Shown: positions 10,365 through 18,552, counted from the stretch's first letter. The stretch: DNA of 64,000 nucleotides from CAYHPY01 sp964358485 (GCA_964358485.1 CAYHPY010000005.1:25802-89801); one strand, 5' to 3'. Program-made: numbers and translations. The notes: generated from the letters alone by a model not told the origin.

Positions 10365-11491
10365 CCAAGACCTCGATGCATCCGCTGTTCATGCTCATGG
10401 CGGTCGTGGGCATCGGCTCCGGGCTGTACTCCCTTTACCAGCGCGTCCCGGTGGTGGCTCCCGCGACCCTTTTTATCAGTCTGGTCGGCCTGATGGTCCG
10501 AACCTGGCAGCTCACCCGCGAGAAGAGCCAGGACGCCTCCCCCTCCGGAGGAATCGACTTCGCGGCCCTCCGGGCCAAGGATTTCCGGCGCTACGCCCCG
10601 TGGCTCAAGGACAACGTCCGCGGCCACGATCCGGTGATCGATTCCCTGACCCGGCGGCTCCAGCAGGGGTTGGAGCTGGCCGGCGCCAACCGGACCTTGG
10701 GAACCTTTCTTTTGGTGGGGCCGACGGGAACCGGCAAGACTTTCCTGGCGGAGATGGCGGCCCGGGCGCTTTATCCGGGCAGCGAGCCGCTGATCCTGCG
10801 CATGAACCAGTACAAGCACTCCGACGACGTGTTCACCCTCCTGGGCCCCCCGCCCGGCTCGGCGGGCTACGAGGTCGGCGGGGCCCTGACGCGGCCGGTC
10901 CTGGAGAATCCCCAGCGGGTCATTCTTCTTGATGAAATCGACAAGTGCCACCCCGACATCCGGGACTGCCTCTACAACATCCTGGACACCGCCCAGTGCC
11001 GGGAGAAGAGCTCGGGGCGCCCGGTGCATTTCCACGCCTGCGCCTTTTTCGCCACCTGCAACTCCGGCGTGGAAAGCCTCCGCCAATTGGAGCTGACCAA
11101 GCCCGACGCGGCCACCCGCATCGGGCGGGCCCGGGACGCCTTGGCGCGCTCCGGGGGCTTCGAGAAATCCTTCCTGGCGCGTTTCGACGAGATCTTCCTC
11201 ATGGACGAGCTCCCCCTCATGAGCGTGGCCGAGGTCGCCTGCCTGCAATTGGCCAAGCATTGGAAGGAGTACGGCATCGAGGTGACCTACGCCTCCCCCG
11301 AGATCCTGGTGGACGCCATCCGCCGCAACTCCGAGTTCTCCGAGTACGGGGTGCGCCAGCTTTCTCATCTGATCCAAGGCATGGCCGATCCCTGGATCGA
11401 GGCCGCGCGCAAGGGAGGGGCGAGCAAGGTCCGGCTGGACGTGGAGCCCGGGACCGGGAAGATCAACGTCGTCCTCCAGGACGCCGCGTGA
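10361..11491 (+). CDS. Membrane-anchored ClpB-D2-like AAA+ ATPase (operon gene 2)
   Basis: This 376-residue protein has two N-terminal membrane segments (about 7-26 and 30-48), then one AAA+ module of the ClpA/ClpB D2 type. Walker A GPTGTGKT is at 120-127, Walker B VILLDEID at 187-194, and a sensor-1 Asn sits in ATCNSG near 234. A C-terminal small domain carries YGVRQLSHLI as sensor 2. The loop that is GYVG in ClpB reads GSAG near 166-169, so the substrate-gripping Tyr is missing. The ClpB N-domain, D1 and the coiled coil are absent. It starts with GTG in a GTGA overlap with gene 1; ATG 10376 is the alternative. It is probably a membrane-tethered partner of the soluble AAA+ protein at 14008. 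Confidence 0.85.
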   Translation: MTKTSMHPLFMLMAVVGIGSGLYSLYQRVPVVAPATLFISLVGLMVRTWQLTREKSQDASPSGGIDFAALRAKDFRRYAPWLKDNVRGHDPVIDSLTRRLQQGLELAGANRTLGTFLLVGPTGTGKTFLAEMAARALYPGSEPLILRMNQYKHSDDVFTLLGPPPGSAGYEVGGALTRPVLENPQRVILLDEIDKCHPDIRDCLYNILDTAQCREKSSGRPVHFHACAFFATCNSGVESLRQLELTKPDAATRIGRARDALARSGGFEKSFLARFDEIFLMDELPLMSVAEVACLQLAKHWKEYGIEVTYASPEILVDAIRRNSEFSEYGVRQLSHLIQGMADPWIEAARKGGASKVRLDVEPGTGKINVVLQDAA

Positions 11492-12795
11492 CCAAGGAAC
11501 TTCACGAAGACCCCTGGATCCAGGTCTTCGCCCTCCTGGCCCTGCTCTCCGGGGCGCTGACCTTGCACGGTTTGACCCAGCGGATCATCGGCATCGGCGC
11601 GGGACGCCCGTCCCCCGCGCCTTCCGGGCCGCGGCCTACCGGCGCGGGCGCCGAGGACGCCTCGGAAAGCCGCATGAAAATCCTCGCCCCCGGCGGGAGC
11701 CTGGCCGAGGTCGGCGCTCCTTCCCTCACCGGCCAGCCGTCCCTGGAGGACGTCCTGCTCGGCCGCTCGCCCACGGCGTCCTCCCCCGCGGCGGCGCCCT
11801 TGCTGGGAGGAACGGGCGTGCAAAAAACCATCCACGCCAAGACTCCGGGCAAATGGATCGTGGACGCCGCCAAGGGGGCCGACTCCGATACCGACGACCT
11901 CTCCGCGGCGCTGGCCAGCGTATCCGCCGGGGACTCCGTGAAGGTCCGGCCCGGAACCTACAAGGGCAATCTGCTCATCGACAAGCCCGTCACGGTCGAA
12001 GGGCTGGGGTCCTCTCCCGGGGCCGTCATCGTGCAGGGCTCCCAATCCCAAACCGTGAGCGTGGCCGGCGCCGCCGTCGTTCTGCGCAACCTGACCGTCA
12101 AGCACGACGGCCTCAAGGCCACGCGCGCCATTCTCAATCAAAAAGGAACTTTGACTCTGGACCGCGTGACCATCCAATCGGCCCCCGGCGCCCTGGGGGT
12201 GGAAACCCGCGGCGGGATCGTGGACGCCACGGGCCTCAAGGTCGAATCGTCCTATGTCGGCGTCGGGGGCTCGGAGGGCGCCACCCTCAAGCTCGCCTCC
12301 ACGGAGATTTCCGCGCCGGAGGCCGTCGGGGTGGCCCTGGCCCGGGGCGGATTGCTGGAACTCTCCGCCTCGACCATCCGGGGCTCCGGCGGCCACGGAA
12401 TCCTCCTTTACGAAGGGGCCGAGGCCAAGGTCGTAAAAACCTCGGTCAGCGGCAGCAAGAACTGCGCCTTGAGCATCCAGAACGCCTCGGCCAAGCTCGA
12501 CGGGGTCCGCTTCAACGACAACGATTGCGGCGTCATCTTCCCGGCCGGGGGCTCCTTGGAGTCCGACCGAGGGGATTTCGGCAGGAATGCCAAGGGGCCG
12601 CTCTCCTACCAAGAGGCTTTTCGCGCCCTCATCGAGGTCAAGGGCACGGCCAACCGCCCGGCGTTGGCGCTCGGGCAAATCGCCGGTTTCGACCAGGGCC
12701 CCGCGGGCGCCGCCCCCAGCCTGGGAAGCCGCCGGGACTTCGGGCGTTTCGACATTTTCAAAGCGGATCCTCTCCGAAAAAAGAAACGCCAGTGA
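11488..12795 (+). CDS. Membrane-anchored parallel beta-helix protein A (operon gene 3)
   Basis: This 435-residue protein has a single N-terminal membrane segment (EDPWIQVFALLALLSGALTL, about 6-28), a Pro/Ala-rich linker to about 115, and then a right-handed parallel beta-helix (PbH1/NosD-like). The helix opens with PGKWIVDAA and KVRPGTYKGNLLIDKPVTVEG, a capping motif typical of pectate-lyase-like folds. Coils follow with recurring LxxVTIxSAPGALGVETRGG-like steps to about 400. The C-terminus is charged. No catalytic residues of carbohydrate lyases are evident, so a structural or binding role outside the membrane is more likely. GTG start, GTGA overlap with the AAA+ gene. It is a paralogue of the next gene. 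Confidence 0.82.
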   Translation: MTKELHEDPWIQVFALLALLSGALTLHGLTQRIIGIGAGRPSPAPSGPRPTGAGAEDASESRMKILAPGGSLAEVGAPSLTGQPSLEDVLLGRSPTASSPAAAPLLGGTGVQKTIHAKTPGKWIVDAAKGADSDTDDLSAALASVSAGDSVKVRPGTYKGNLLIDKPVTVEGLGSSPGAVIVQGSQSQTVSVAGAAVVLRNLTVKHDGLKATRAILNQKGTLTLDRVTIQSAPGALGVETRGGIVDATGLKVESSYVGVGGSEGATLKLASTEISAPEAVGVALARGGLLELSASTIRGSGGHGILLYEGAEAKVVKTSVSGSKNCALSIQNASAKLDGVRFNDNDCGVIFPAGGSLESDRGDFGRNAKGPLSYQEAFRALIEVKGTANRPALALGQIAGFDQGPAGAAPSLGSRRDFGRFDIFKADPLRKKKRQ

Positions 12796-13997
12796 AGCGC
12801 CTTGCCGAGGACGCCTGGTTTCAAATCTTCCTGCTTCTGGCCCTGCTCTCCGGGGCGATGACGGCGCATAGCGGACTGCTGAGGGTCGGGCGGGCCGGCG
12901 CGCCGCGCGCATTTTGGCGCTCCTGGACGGGGCGCGCGCTGGAACCCCGGGTGCCGGGCAAGTGGGTGGTGGACGCGGCCTCCGGCGCGGGCGCCGACAC
13001 CTCCAACCTGGAAGAGGCGCTCGAGGCGGCCCGCCCGGGAGGCGAGATCCTGATCCGGCCCGGCGCCTACTCCCTGAGCGCGGCGCTCAACCGCCCCCTG
13101 ACTTTGACCGGACAAGGGGCGGGGCCGGAGGAAACGACCCTGACGGCATCCTCCTCCACGGCGCTGGCGGTGACCATGGGCAAGGTGACCCTGCGCAACC
13201 TGACCGTGGCCGTCGACGGTTCGGGAGGCGCCGCCCTGCGGGTGGACGGCGGAGAATTGTCCCTGTCGCGGGTGCGCCTGCGCGCCGCCGCGGGTTCCCT
13301 CGGGGCGGAGGTCCTCCGCGGGCGGCTGAGCGCGGAGGAAACCGTTTTCGACGGAGAAGGGACGGGAGCCCTTATCCTCGGACGCGCGTCCCGCGGCGAA
13401 TTCAACGGCGCATTGTTCTATAATACGGGCCATGCCTTGCGCGTCTCGGACGGAGCCCAAGCGATGGTGAGCAGTTCCACCTTTAAGGACAACGCCGGGG
13501 CCTTCTCCGCCGACGCCGAGGGCTCCATCTCGGACCTCGGCTCGACCTTGCGCAACAGCCGGGAATCGGCCGTGCTCGCGGTGGACCGTTCCAAGGTCCA
13601 GCTTTCGGGCACCCGCATCGAGGGGTCGGGCAAGCACGGGGTCTCCCTGGGCCAAGGCGCCACCGCGGCCCTGCACCGGGTCTCGATCACCGGCAGCGGC
13701 GGGGCGGCCGTGTCGGTCTCGGGAAAGGCGGAGCTTCACGCCATCACCATCCAGCTCCGGGACAACCGAAGCTGCGCCCTGGAGCTCGAAAACGCCGAGG
13801 CCTTCCTCGACGCCGCCGTCGTCCAGGGAAATCAATGCGGCGTGGCCTTTTTCGGCCGGGGCGCCCTGCAGTCCAACGCCGGGGATTTTACCGGAAACTC
13901 CCGCGGCGCCCTGCTTTACTCGGAAAAATTCAAATCCAAGATCTTTTTGAAAGGCGCCGGGAATCTTCCCCCGGATTTCCAAGGCCTGTTCCGCTAA
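12792..13997 (+). CDS. Membrane-anchored parallel beta-helix protein B (operon gene 4)
   Basis: This 401-residue paralogue of the preceding protein has a matching N-terminus (EDAWFQIFLLLALLSGAMT against EDPWIQVFALLALLSGALT) and the same PGKWVVDAASGAGADTSNL entry motif. It has a much shorter linker, so the helix begins near residue 55. The coils run to about residue 385 and include CALELENAEAFLDAAVVQGNQCGVAF, which mirrors CALSIQNASAKLDGVRF in the first copy. The pair therefore arose by tandem duplication followed by divergence. GTG start in a GTGA overlap. A role as a heteromeric extracytoplasmic rod or receptor is inference. Confidence 0.82.
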   Translation: MKRLAEDAWFQIFLLLALLSGAMTAHSGLLRVGRAGAPRAFWRSWTGRALEPRVPGKWVVDAASGAGADTSNLEEALEAARPGGEILIRPGAYSLSAALNRPLTLTGQGAGPEETTLTASSSTALAVTMGKVTLRNLTVAVDGSGGAALRVDGGELSLSRVRLRAAAGSLGAEVLRGRLSAEETVFDGEGTGALILGRASRGEFNGALFYNTGHALRVSDGAQAMVSSSTFKDNAGAFSADAEGSISDLGSTLRNSRESAVLAVDRSKVQLSGTRIEGSGKHGVSLGQGATAALHRVSITGSGGAAVSVSGKAELHAITIQLRDNRSCALELENAEAFLDAAVVQGNQCGVAFFGRGALQSNAGDFTGNSRGALLYSEKFKSKIFLKGAGNLPPDFQGLFR

Positions 13998-14007
13998 GAG
14001 GAAAACC

Positions 14008-15057
14008 ATGTCCGACCTGAACAAGATGACCGACTGGGACAAGCTCAAGGGGATGCTGGAGAAGGAGCCCCTCGACAAGAAAAGCGAGGTGATCGACGAG
14101 GCCAAGCTCTTGGACCACCTCCAGTCCCGGGTCAAGGGGCAGGACGAGGTCCTCCGGGACGTGGCGCGCCTGATCCGCCTGAGCTGGATGAAGGAGAAGC
14201 GCGGCGCCCCCATCTGCAACCTCCTCTTCCTGGGCCCGACCGGCACCGGCAAGACGGAGCTGGCCAAGGCCATCACCGAGTACCTTTACGAGGACGAGAA
14301 GAACATGCTGCGCTTCGACTGCTCGGAGCTGGCCAGCCCCGAGATGGCGGCCAACCGCCTGACCGGCTCGGCGCAGGGCTACAAGGGTTCCGACCAGGGC
14401 GGACAGCTCACGCGGCCGATGTTCGCCAACCCCAAGCGCGTGGTACTTTTCGATGAAATCGAAAAGGCCCATCCGCTGGTGTTCGACCTTTTCCTTCAAA
14501 TGATGGGCGAGGGGCGCCTCTCCGAGCAGAGTACGGGCAAGACTGCGGATTTCACCCAGTCGATCATCATCATGACCTCCAACGCCCACGCCGAGGAAAT
14601 CACCAAGCTGGTCGAGGGCATCGACGACTACCACAAGATCCTCAACGCCATCAAGGGCTACCTGGCCGAGGCGCAGGTCTTCCGGCCGGAGATCCTGGGA
14701 CGCATCGACAAGGTCTACATCTTCAAGCCCCTGCAGGGCATGGTCATCGCCGAGATCGCCCTGCTCAAGATCGCCAAGCTCGCCAAGGAATACGGAATGA
14801 GCGTGGAGTTCGTCGCGCCGGAGCTCCTCATCCAGGCACTGGAAGCCAACGTCAAGGTCAGCCGCTTCGGCATCCGGGAGCTGGAGCGGATCCTGTTCGA
14901 CCTCTTCGCCAACCTCCTGGTCGAAGCCCGCGCCAAGGGCGCCAAGAAGGTGGCCTTCGACGTGGACGACGCCGGGACAATCCAGTGCCGCGACGCCACC
15001 CCCAAGCCGCCGCCGGCGGCCGGGAAGGCGCAGGCCGACGGCGCCCCTAAGAAATAG
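14008..15057 (+). CDS. Soluble ClpB-D2-like AAA+ ATPase (operon gene 5)
   Basis: This 349-residue protein has no membrane segment. Walker A GPTGTGKT is at 76-83 and Walker B VVLFDEIE at 145-152. The central pore loop reads GYKG near 124-127, so the aromatic residue of ClpB GYVG is kept. IIIMTSNAHAEE holds the sensor-1 Asn, and FGIRELERILFDLF holds the sensor-2 Arg. It corresponds to an isolated ClpB D2 domain with a short N-terminal helix bundle, and ends in a Pro/Lys-rich tail. ATG 14008 has GAGG about 8 nt upstream; this is the only junction in the operon without an overlap. It may thread or remodel a substrate passed from the membrane-bound AAA+ protein. Confidence 0.87.
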   Translation: MSDLNKMTDWDKLKGMLEKEPLDKKSEVIDEAKLLDHLQSRVKGQDEVLRDVARLIRLSWMKEKRGAPICNLLFLGPTGTGKTELAKAITEYLYEDEKNMLRFDCSELASPEMAANRLTGSAQGYKGSDQGGQLTRPMFANPKRVVLFDEIEKAHPLVFDLFLQMMGEGRLSEQSTGKTADFTQSIIIMTSNAHAEEITKLVEGIDDYHKILNAIKGYLAEAQVFRPEILGRIDKVYIFKPLQGMVIAEIALLKIAKLAKEYGMSVEFVAPELLIQALEANVKVSRFGIRELERILFDLFANLLVEARAKGAKKVAFDVDDAGTIQCRDATPKPPPAAGKAQADGAPKK

Positions 15058-15805
15058 CCTTTTCCGCCGCGGCGCGGGCCATGACCACGTCGTCGGACCA
15101 GATCGAGCGGATGCCCCGGGCCACCAGCCACTCCACTTGCTCGGGCGTGTTGGCCACCCCCCCGCTGACCGGAATGCCCGCGGCCTGGGTGCGGCCCACC
15201 TCCCCCGGCAGGTCGGCCAGGGCGCAGGCCGACTGAAACAGGTGGCGGGTAAACCCCCGTTGGTCCCAGCCCACGCAGGCGGCCGACACCCCCAAGGCCG
15301 TACAGCGCTCGGCCATCCTCCACGGCAGTTGGGGCATCACCGCGGTCCGGATGCGTGGGTCGAATTTCTTGGCCAAGCGCAGGAGGCGCCCGGAGGTCCA
15401 GAAGGCCAGCACGAAGGTCCGGGCCCAGGCTCGCGCGGCCTCCAGCCGGCGGGCGACGGCCTCGACCAGTCGCTCGTCGTCCTCGTGAAAATCGATGAAA
15501 CACTCCACGGAAGGACGGGCCGCCAGCCACGAAAGCAGGTCGTCCAGGTGCGGGATGGCGCAACGGCCGCCCACCCGCAGCTCGCGCAATCGCGCCCAGG
15601 AAAGGCCGCGTACGGGCCCCGCCCTCCCCGTCAACCGCCCGGCGTCGTCGTCATGGAATAGCACGGGCTCCCCGTCGCCGGTCAGGCGGACGTCCACCTC
15701 CAGCGAATCGGCCCCGTCCCGGAGCGCGGCCTGGGCCCCCTCCAGGGTGTTTTCGATTCCGCGCGCTTTGCCGCAGCGGTGGGCGAGAATCTTGACCCCG
15801 CTCAC
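15047..15805 (-). CDS. Glycerophosphodiester phosphodiesterase family protein
   Basis: This 252-residue GDPD-fold TIM barrel hydrolyses glycerophosphodiesters to glycerol-3-phosphate and an alcohol in characterised members. Motifs are ILAHRCGKARGIENT (the HR...ENT metal and catalytic His site, near residues 7-20), LEVDVRLTGDGEPVLFHDD (the second catalytic His and the acidic ligands) and CFIDFHEDDE. The usual HRG is HRC here. There is no signal peptide, so it is cytoplasmic. The GTG start lies in a GTGA overlap with the upstream flavoprotein gene, and there is no better start. It is last in the glycerol-phosphate cluster. The 3' end overlaps the convergent AAA+ gene by 11 bp. Confidence 0.87.
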   Translation of the reverse strand: MSGVKILAHRCGKARGIENTLEGAQAALRDGADSLEVDVRLTGDGEPVLFHDDDAGRLTGRAGPVRGLSWARLRELRVGGRCAIPHLDDLLSWLAARPSVECFIDFHEDDERLVEAVARRLEAARAWARTFVLAFWTSGRLLRLAKKFDPRIRTAVMPQLPWRMAERCTALGVSAACVGWDQRGFTRHLFQSACALADLPGEVGRTQAAGIPVSGGVANTPEQVEWLVARGIRSIWSDDVVMARAAAEKAIS

Positions 15806-17241
15806 AAACGGCCGGGTTGCAGGATCCCGCGAGGATCGCGCTCGGCTTTCAGGCGCCGCTGCGCCTCCAGGCGGGGGCCCAGGCATTGCGCCCGCCAGGG
15901 CCGCTTGGCCAGGCCCACGCCGTGGTGGTGGTTGGGGGAAGCGCCCGCGGCCACTGCGGCGTCGATGAGCGTCCGCCAGGTTTCCGAATGCGCCTGCCGG
16001 GTGGCTTCGGGACCTGAGCGGCGCCCGGCCGCGCTCACATAGAGGCACCCCCCCCCCTTCTCGAAATGGGCGAAATGGCCCATGGCCAGCACGCCTTCCG
16101 GGCGGGCCTTGAGCACCGCCTCGTAAAGGATCCCGAGCCGCTCCCAGGAGGCGGAGAGATCGATGGTGTCCACGAAACAGGCCCGGGCCATGAGCCCGGT
16201 CAACTTTTTATGATCCCAGTGGTAGCGCCGATTCCACCAGCGGCGGGCCGGCCGTTCGTCGAGCAAACCCCCCTCTTTCAACAGAGTCTCCCGGACCCGC
16301 GCGGACTCGCCGGGCTCGGCGTCCTCCAGCACCACCACGAGCCACCAATGCGTCCCGCCCAAGGCCCGCTCCACCAAACCCGGGTGTCCCAGCGCCCAGG
16401 CCCGCAGGGACAAGGACCAAGCCTCCGGAAGAAAGCCCGCCCCGTCCTCCTTGGTCAGGCCCATGGCGTTGGCCTCCAGGGCGTCGTAAAGCCGGGCCAC
16501 CGCCGGAGGACGCCCCCCGGTCTGGAGCGCGCGCGCCGCCGCCAAGGCCGGTCCCAAGGCGGGGAAGCGAGCCGCGAAAAATTCCCGGTTTTTGGGCAGA
16601 GAGCGCACGCGCAAGCCCGCCTGCGTGACGACGCCCAAAGCGCCCTCGCTCAAATACGCCGCGTCCACCCCTTCCTCGACCCTTTGGCCGTCGCCCAGAA
16701 TCGTGCGCGCGCTCAGAACCTGGCTCCCGATGTCGCCGTAGAGCGTGGACATCTGCCCGGAGGACCCCGACGCGATCCAGCCTCCGACCGTCGAAATGTC
16801 CAAGGAGGCGGGAAAGTGCATCAGGGAAAGACCGAGCGCGTTGAGCCGGCGCTCCAACTCTCCACCCAACAGCCCCCCGCCCACAACGGCCACCGAGCCG
16901 GCCCCCTCGGCCCGGACCGAGAAGTCCGCGAGGTCCAATGTTTCGAGCACGACGCAGTCGGGGCGGTCGGGCACGGCCGCCCCGCACACCCCGGAGCCGT
17001 TGCCCCGCGTCACGACCGCCACGCCCTGGCGGGACGCCCAGGACAGCAGGGCCGACACCTCGTCTTCGTCGCGCGGGCGGGCGACGGCCGAAGGCGCGCG
17101 GCGGGTGAGCTCGCCCTGGTCCCACCACAAGGCCTGGGGCCACAGATCGCGCGAGCGCGCGGCCCGCTCGGCCGGGTCCTCGATGAAAACGCCGCGCGTC
17201 ATGGCGCGCAGGTCCCGCCGCAGCCCTTCAGAGATCGGCAT
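15802..17241 (-). CDS. Alkyl-DHAP-synthase-like FAD-binding oxidase/transferase
   Basis: This 479-residue flavoprotein belongs to the VAO/FAD_binding_4 family. The FAD domain carries PRDEDEVSALLSWASRQG, RGNGSGVCGAAV and GGWIASGSSGQMSTLYGDI; the C-terminal domain carries the triple His NHHHGVGLAKRPW and DPRGILQPG. The HHHGVG signature and overall length fit alkyldihydroxyacetonephosphate synthase, which replaces the acyl chain of acyl-DHAP by a fatty alcohol to start ether-lipid synthesis; D-lactate/glycolate oxidases usually lack it. Lying directly between GlpD and a GDPD supports a glycerolipid role. ATG 17241 has GGAGG upstream, inside the 53-aa gene. No fatty-acyl reductase is nearby. Confidence 0.82.
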   Translation of the reverse strand: MPISEGLRRDLRAMTRGVFIEDPAERAARSRDLWPQALWWDQGELTRRAPSAVARPRDEDEVSALLSWASRQGVAVVTRGNGSGVCGAAVPDRPDCVVLETLDLADFSVRAEGAGSVAVVGGGLLGGELERRLNALGLSLMHFPASLDISTVGGWIASGSSGQMSTLYGDIGSQVLSARTILGDGQRVEEGVDAAYLSEGALGVVTQAGLRVRSLPKNREFFAARFPALGPALAAARALQTGGRPPAVARLYDALEANAMGLTKEDGAGFLPEAWSLSLRAWALGHPGLVERALGGTHWWLVVVLEDAEPGESARVRETLLKEGGLLDERPARRWWNRRYHWDHKKLTGLMARACFVDTIDLSASWERLGILYEAVLKARPEGVLAMGHFAHFEKGGGCLYVSAAGRRSGPEATRQAHSETWRTLIDAAVAAGASPNHHHGVGLAKRPWRAQCLGPRLEAQRRLKAERDPRGILQPGRL

Positions 17242-17389
17242 AAGTCCTCCGCGCCAGCTCCAAGCCCCGCCGCCCGGGTCCCGCCGCGCGCAGCGCCCAA
17301 TGGCGCAGGAAATACGCCGCGAGCAGCAAAGCCGAGCAAGGCAGGGCCGCGCGCCCGGCGAAGGCGGCGATCAAACGCTGGACGCGCAT
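17228..17389 (-). CDS. 53-aa predicted membrane peptide between glpD and the AGPS-like gene
   Basis: A small coding sequence from ATG 17389 to TGA 17228. It overlaps the end of glpD by 19 nt and the start of the AGPS-like gene by 14 nt, and the GGAGG ribosome site of the latter is inside it. The product has a basic N-terminus, one hydrophobic stretch (about 13-32, ALPCSALLLAAYFLRHWAL) and an Arg-rich tail. It could be a real small membrane subunit or simply a coupling reading frame. I know no homologue. Confidence 0.45.
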   Translation of the reverse strand: MRVQRLIAAFAGRAALPCSALLLAAYFLRHWALRAAGPGRRGLELARRTYADL

Positions 17390-18477
17390 AGTTTCCTCTC
17401 GGCGGCCGCGACGGCCTCCTCCCCCATTTTGCGAAAGAGCACGAGCTTTCCCCCGGTGACGGTGACCAGACCCTCGATGCCCTCGGCGGAGTGATCGAAG
17501 ACGCGGTAATCGCGCGAGAGGAGCCACCCCACGGGGCCTCCCGCGACGATGGGCCGCACCCCCGCGACGCCTGAATCCTCGGGAGCCGACAAGCCGGGAA
17601 GGGCCCTGCGGACGGCGCGGCGCAGGCGGGCAAGTTCGGCCTCGGTCGCCACGGCCGATTCGGGGTCCCCCGTGAAGGCATCGTCGGTGGGCCCGACCCA
17701 GGCCGTGCCCGGGCGGGGATAGAGCCCGACCGTGCGCCCCGTTTCGTCGGCGAAGAGCACGGCCCAGGGACCATGGTCGCCGGGCAAGACGAGATGCACG
17801 CCCTTGCGCAAAGTCAGCGGCGCGCGCCCCCCCGCCAGGGCGGCGACGCGGTCGGCCCAAGGTCCGGCGGCGTTGATCACGACCCGCGCCGCAAGCGCGG
17901 TCCCGTCGGCCAGGCGCGCCCCCGTCACGCGCCCCCCCTCCATGTCGAAGGCCGTCACTTCCCCCTTCAAGACGCGCGTCTCACCATGGGAGGTCTCGGC
18001 GATGACCGCAGCGACCAGCGCCCGCGCGTCCACCGCCCACTCATCGAAGGTCACCCCCCCGCGCAAACCGTCTCCGGAGAGCGCCGGCACCAGGACCCGC
18101 GCCTCGGCGGCGGTGAGCCGCACGTGGGGCCGCCCGCCCTTCAGAGGCTGAAGCTCGTCATAAAGTTCCAGGAGAGTCTCGGCGGTGTCCACGCCGTGGC
18201 CCCCCTCGAAGGATGGCCAAAGGAAGGGTTGCCGCCGCAGAAGCGGGCGAAAGCGTTCCAGAATCCAGCCGCTTTCCTGGCAGCACTCAAGGGTCACCGG
18301 GGCGTCGTAGGGCAGGTAACGCAATCCGCCATGGATGAGCCCGCTGGAGGCGGCGGTCGTTACCCCTCCGGGCCGCCCGCGCTCCAGAAGGACGGCGGAA
18401 AGCCCCCGGCGCGCACAGGCCAAGAGCACCCCCGCCCCGGTGATTCCTCCTCCGATGATGAGCACATCCGTCGCCAC
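17371..18477 (-). CDS. glpD: FAD-dependent glycerol-3-phosphate dehydrogenase
   Basis: This 368-residue flavoprotein of the GlpD/GlpA family oxidises glycerol-3-phosphate to DHAP at the membrane. The Rossmann motif DVLIIGGGITGAGVLLACA is at 4-22, followed by TTAASSGLIHGGLRYL, the NAAGPWADRVAAL strand, VGPTDDAF and a C-terminal VTVTGGKLVLFRKMGEEA, all diagnostic of the family. It lacks the longer C-terminal extension of E. coli GlpD and is nearer to the catalytic core. GTG 18477 is the first start before the Rossmann motif. It heads a four-gene minus-strand operon that leads to alkyl-DHAP-synthase-like and GDPD proteins, so its DHAP may feed or drain the same lipid pool. Confidence 0.85.
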   Translation of the reverse strand: MATDVLIIGGGITGAGVLLACARRGLSAVLLERGRPGGVTTAASSGLIHGGLRYLPYDAPVTLECCQESGWILERFRPLLRRQPFLWPSFEGGHGVDTAETLLELYDELQPLKGGRPHVRLTAAEARVLVPALSGDGLRGGVTFDEWAVDARALVAAVIAETSHGETRVLKGEVTAFDMEGGRVTGARLADGTALAARVVINAAGPWADRVAALAGGRAPLTLRKGVHLVLPGDHGPWAVLFADETGRTVGLYPRPGTAWVGPTDDAFTGDPESAVATEAELARLRRAVRRALPGLSAPEDSGVAGVRPIVAGGPVGWLLSRDYRVFDHSAEGIEGLVTVTGGKLVLFRKMGEEAVAAAERKLCASSV

Positions 18478-18540
18478 TGGAGAGGCGTGGTTGCAACGGT
18501 GCGGCCATGGGTGAGGCTGGATTTGTTCGGCCCGAGGGGC

Positions 18541-18546
18541 TACACT
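18541..18546 (+). promoter_or_regulatory. -10 element TACACT for the anchored Cys-rich protein
   Basis: TACACT lies 6 nt before the GTG at 18553. No Shine-Dalgarno sequence lies between them and there is no upstream ATG in frame, so the start and a leaderless transcript support each other. It sits in the 75-bp divergent gap with glpD. Confidence 0.45.
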
Positions 18547-18552
18547 TTCCTT

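Noticed and set aside
17773..18552. Upstream extension of the gene at 18553
   Set aside because: It is antisense to glpD; the -10 element and GTG at 18553 mark the real start.
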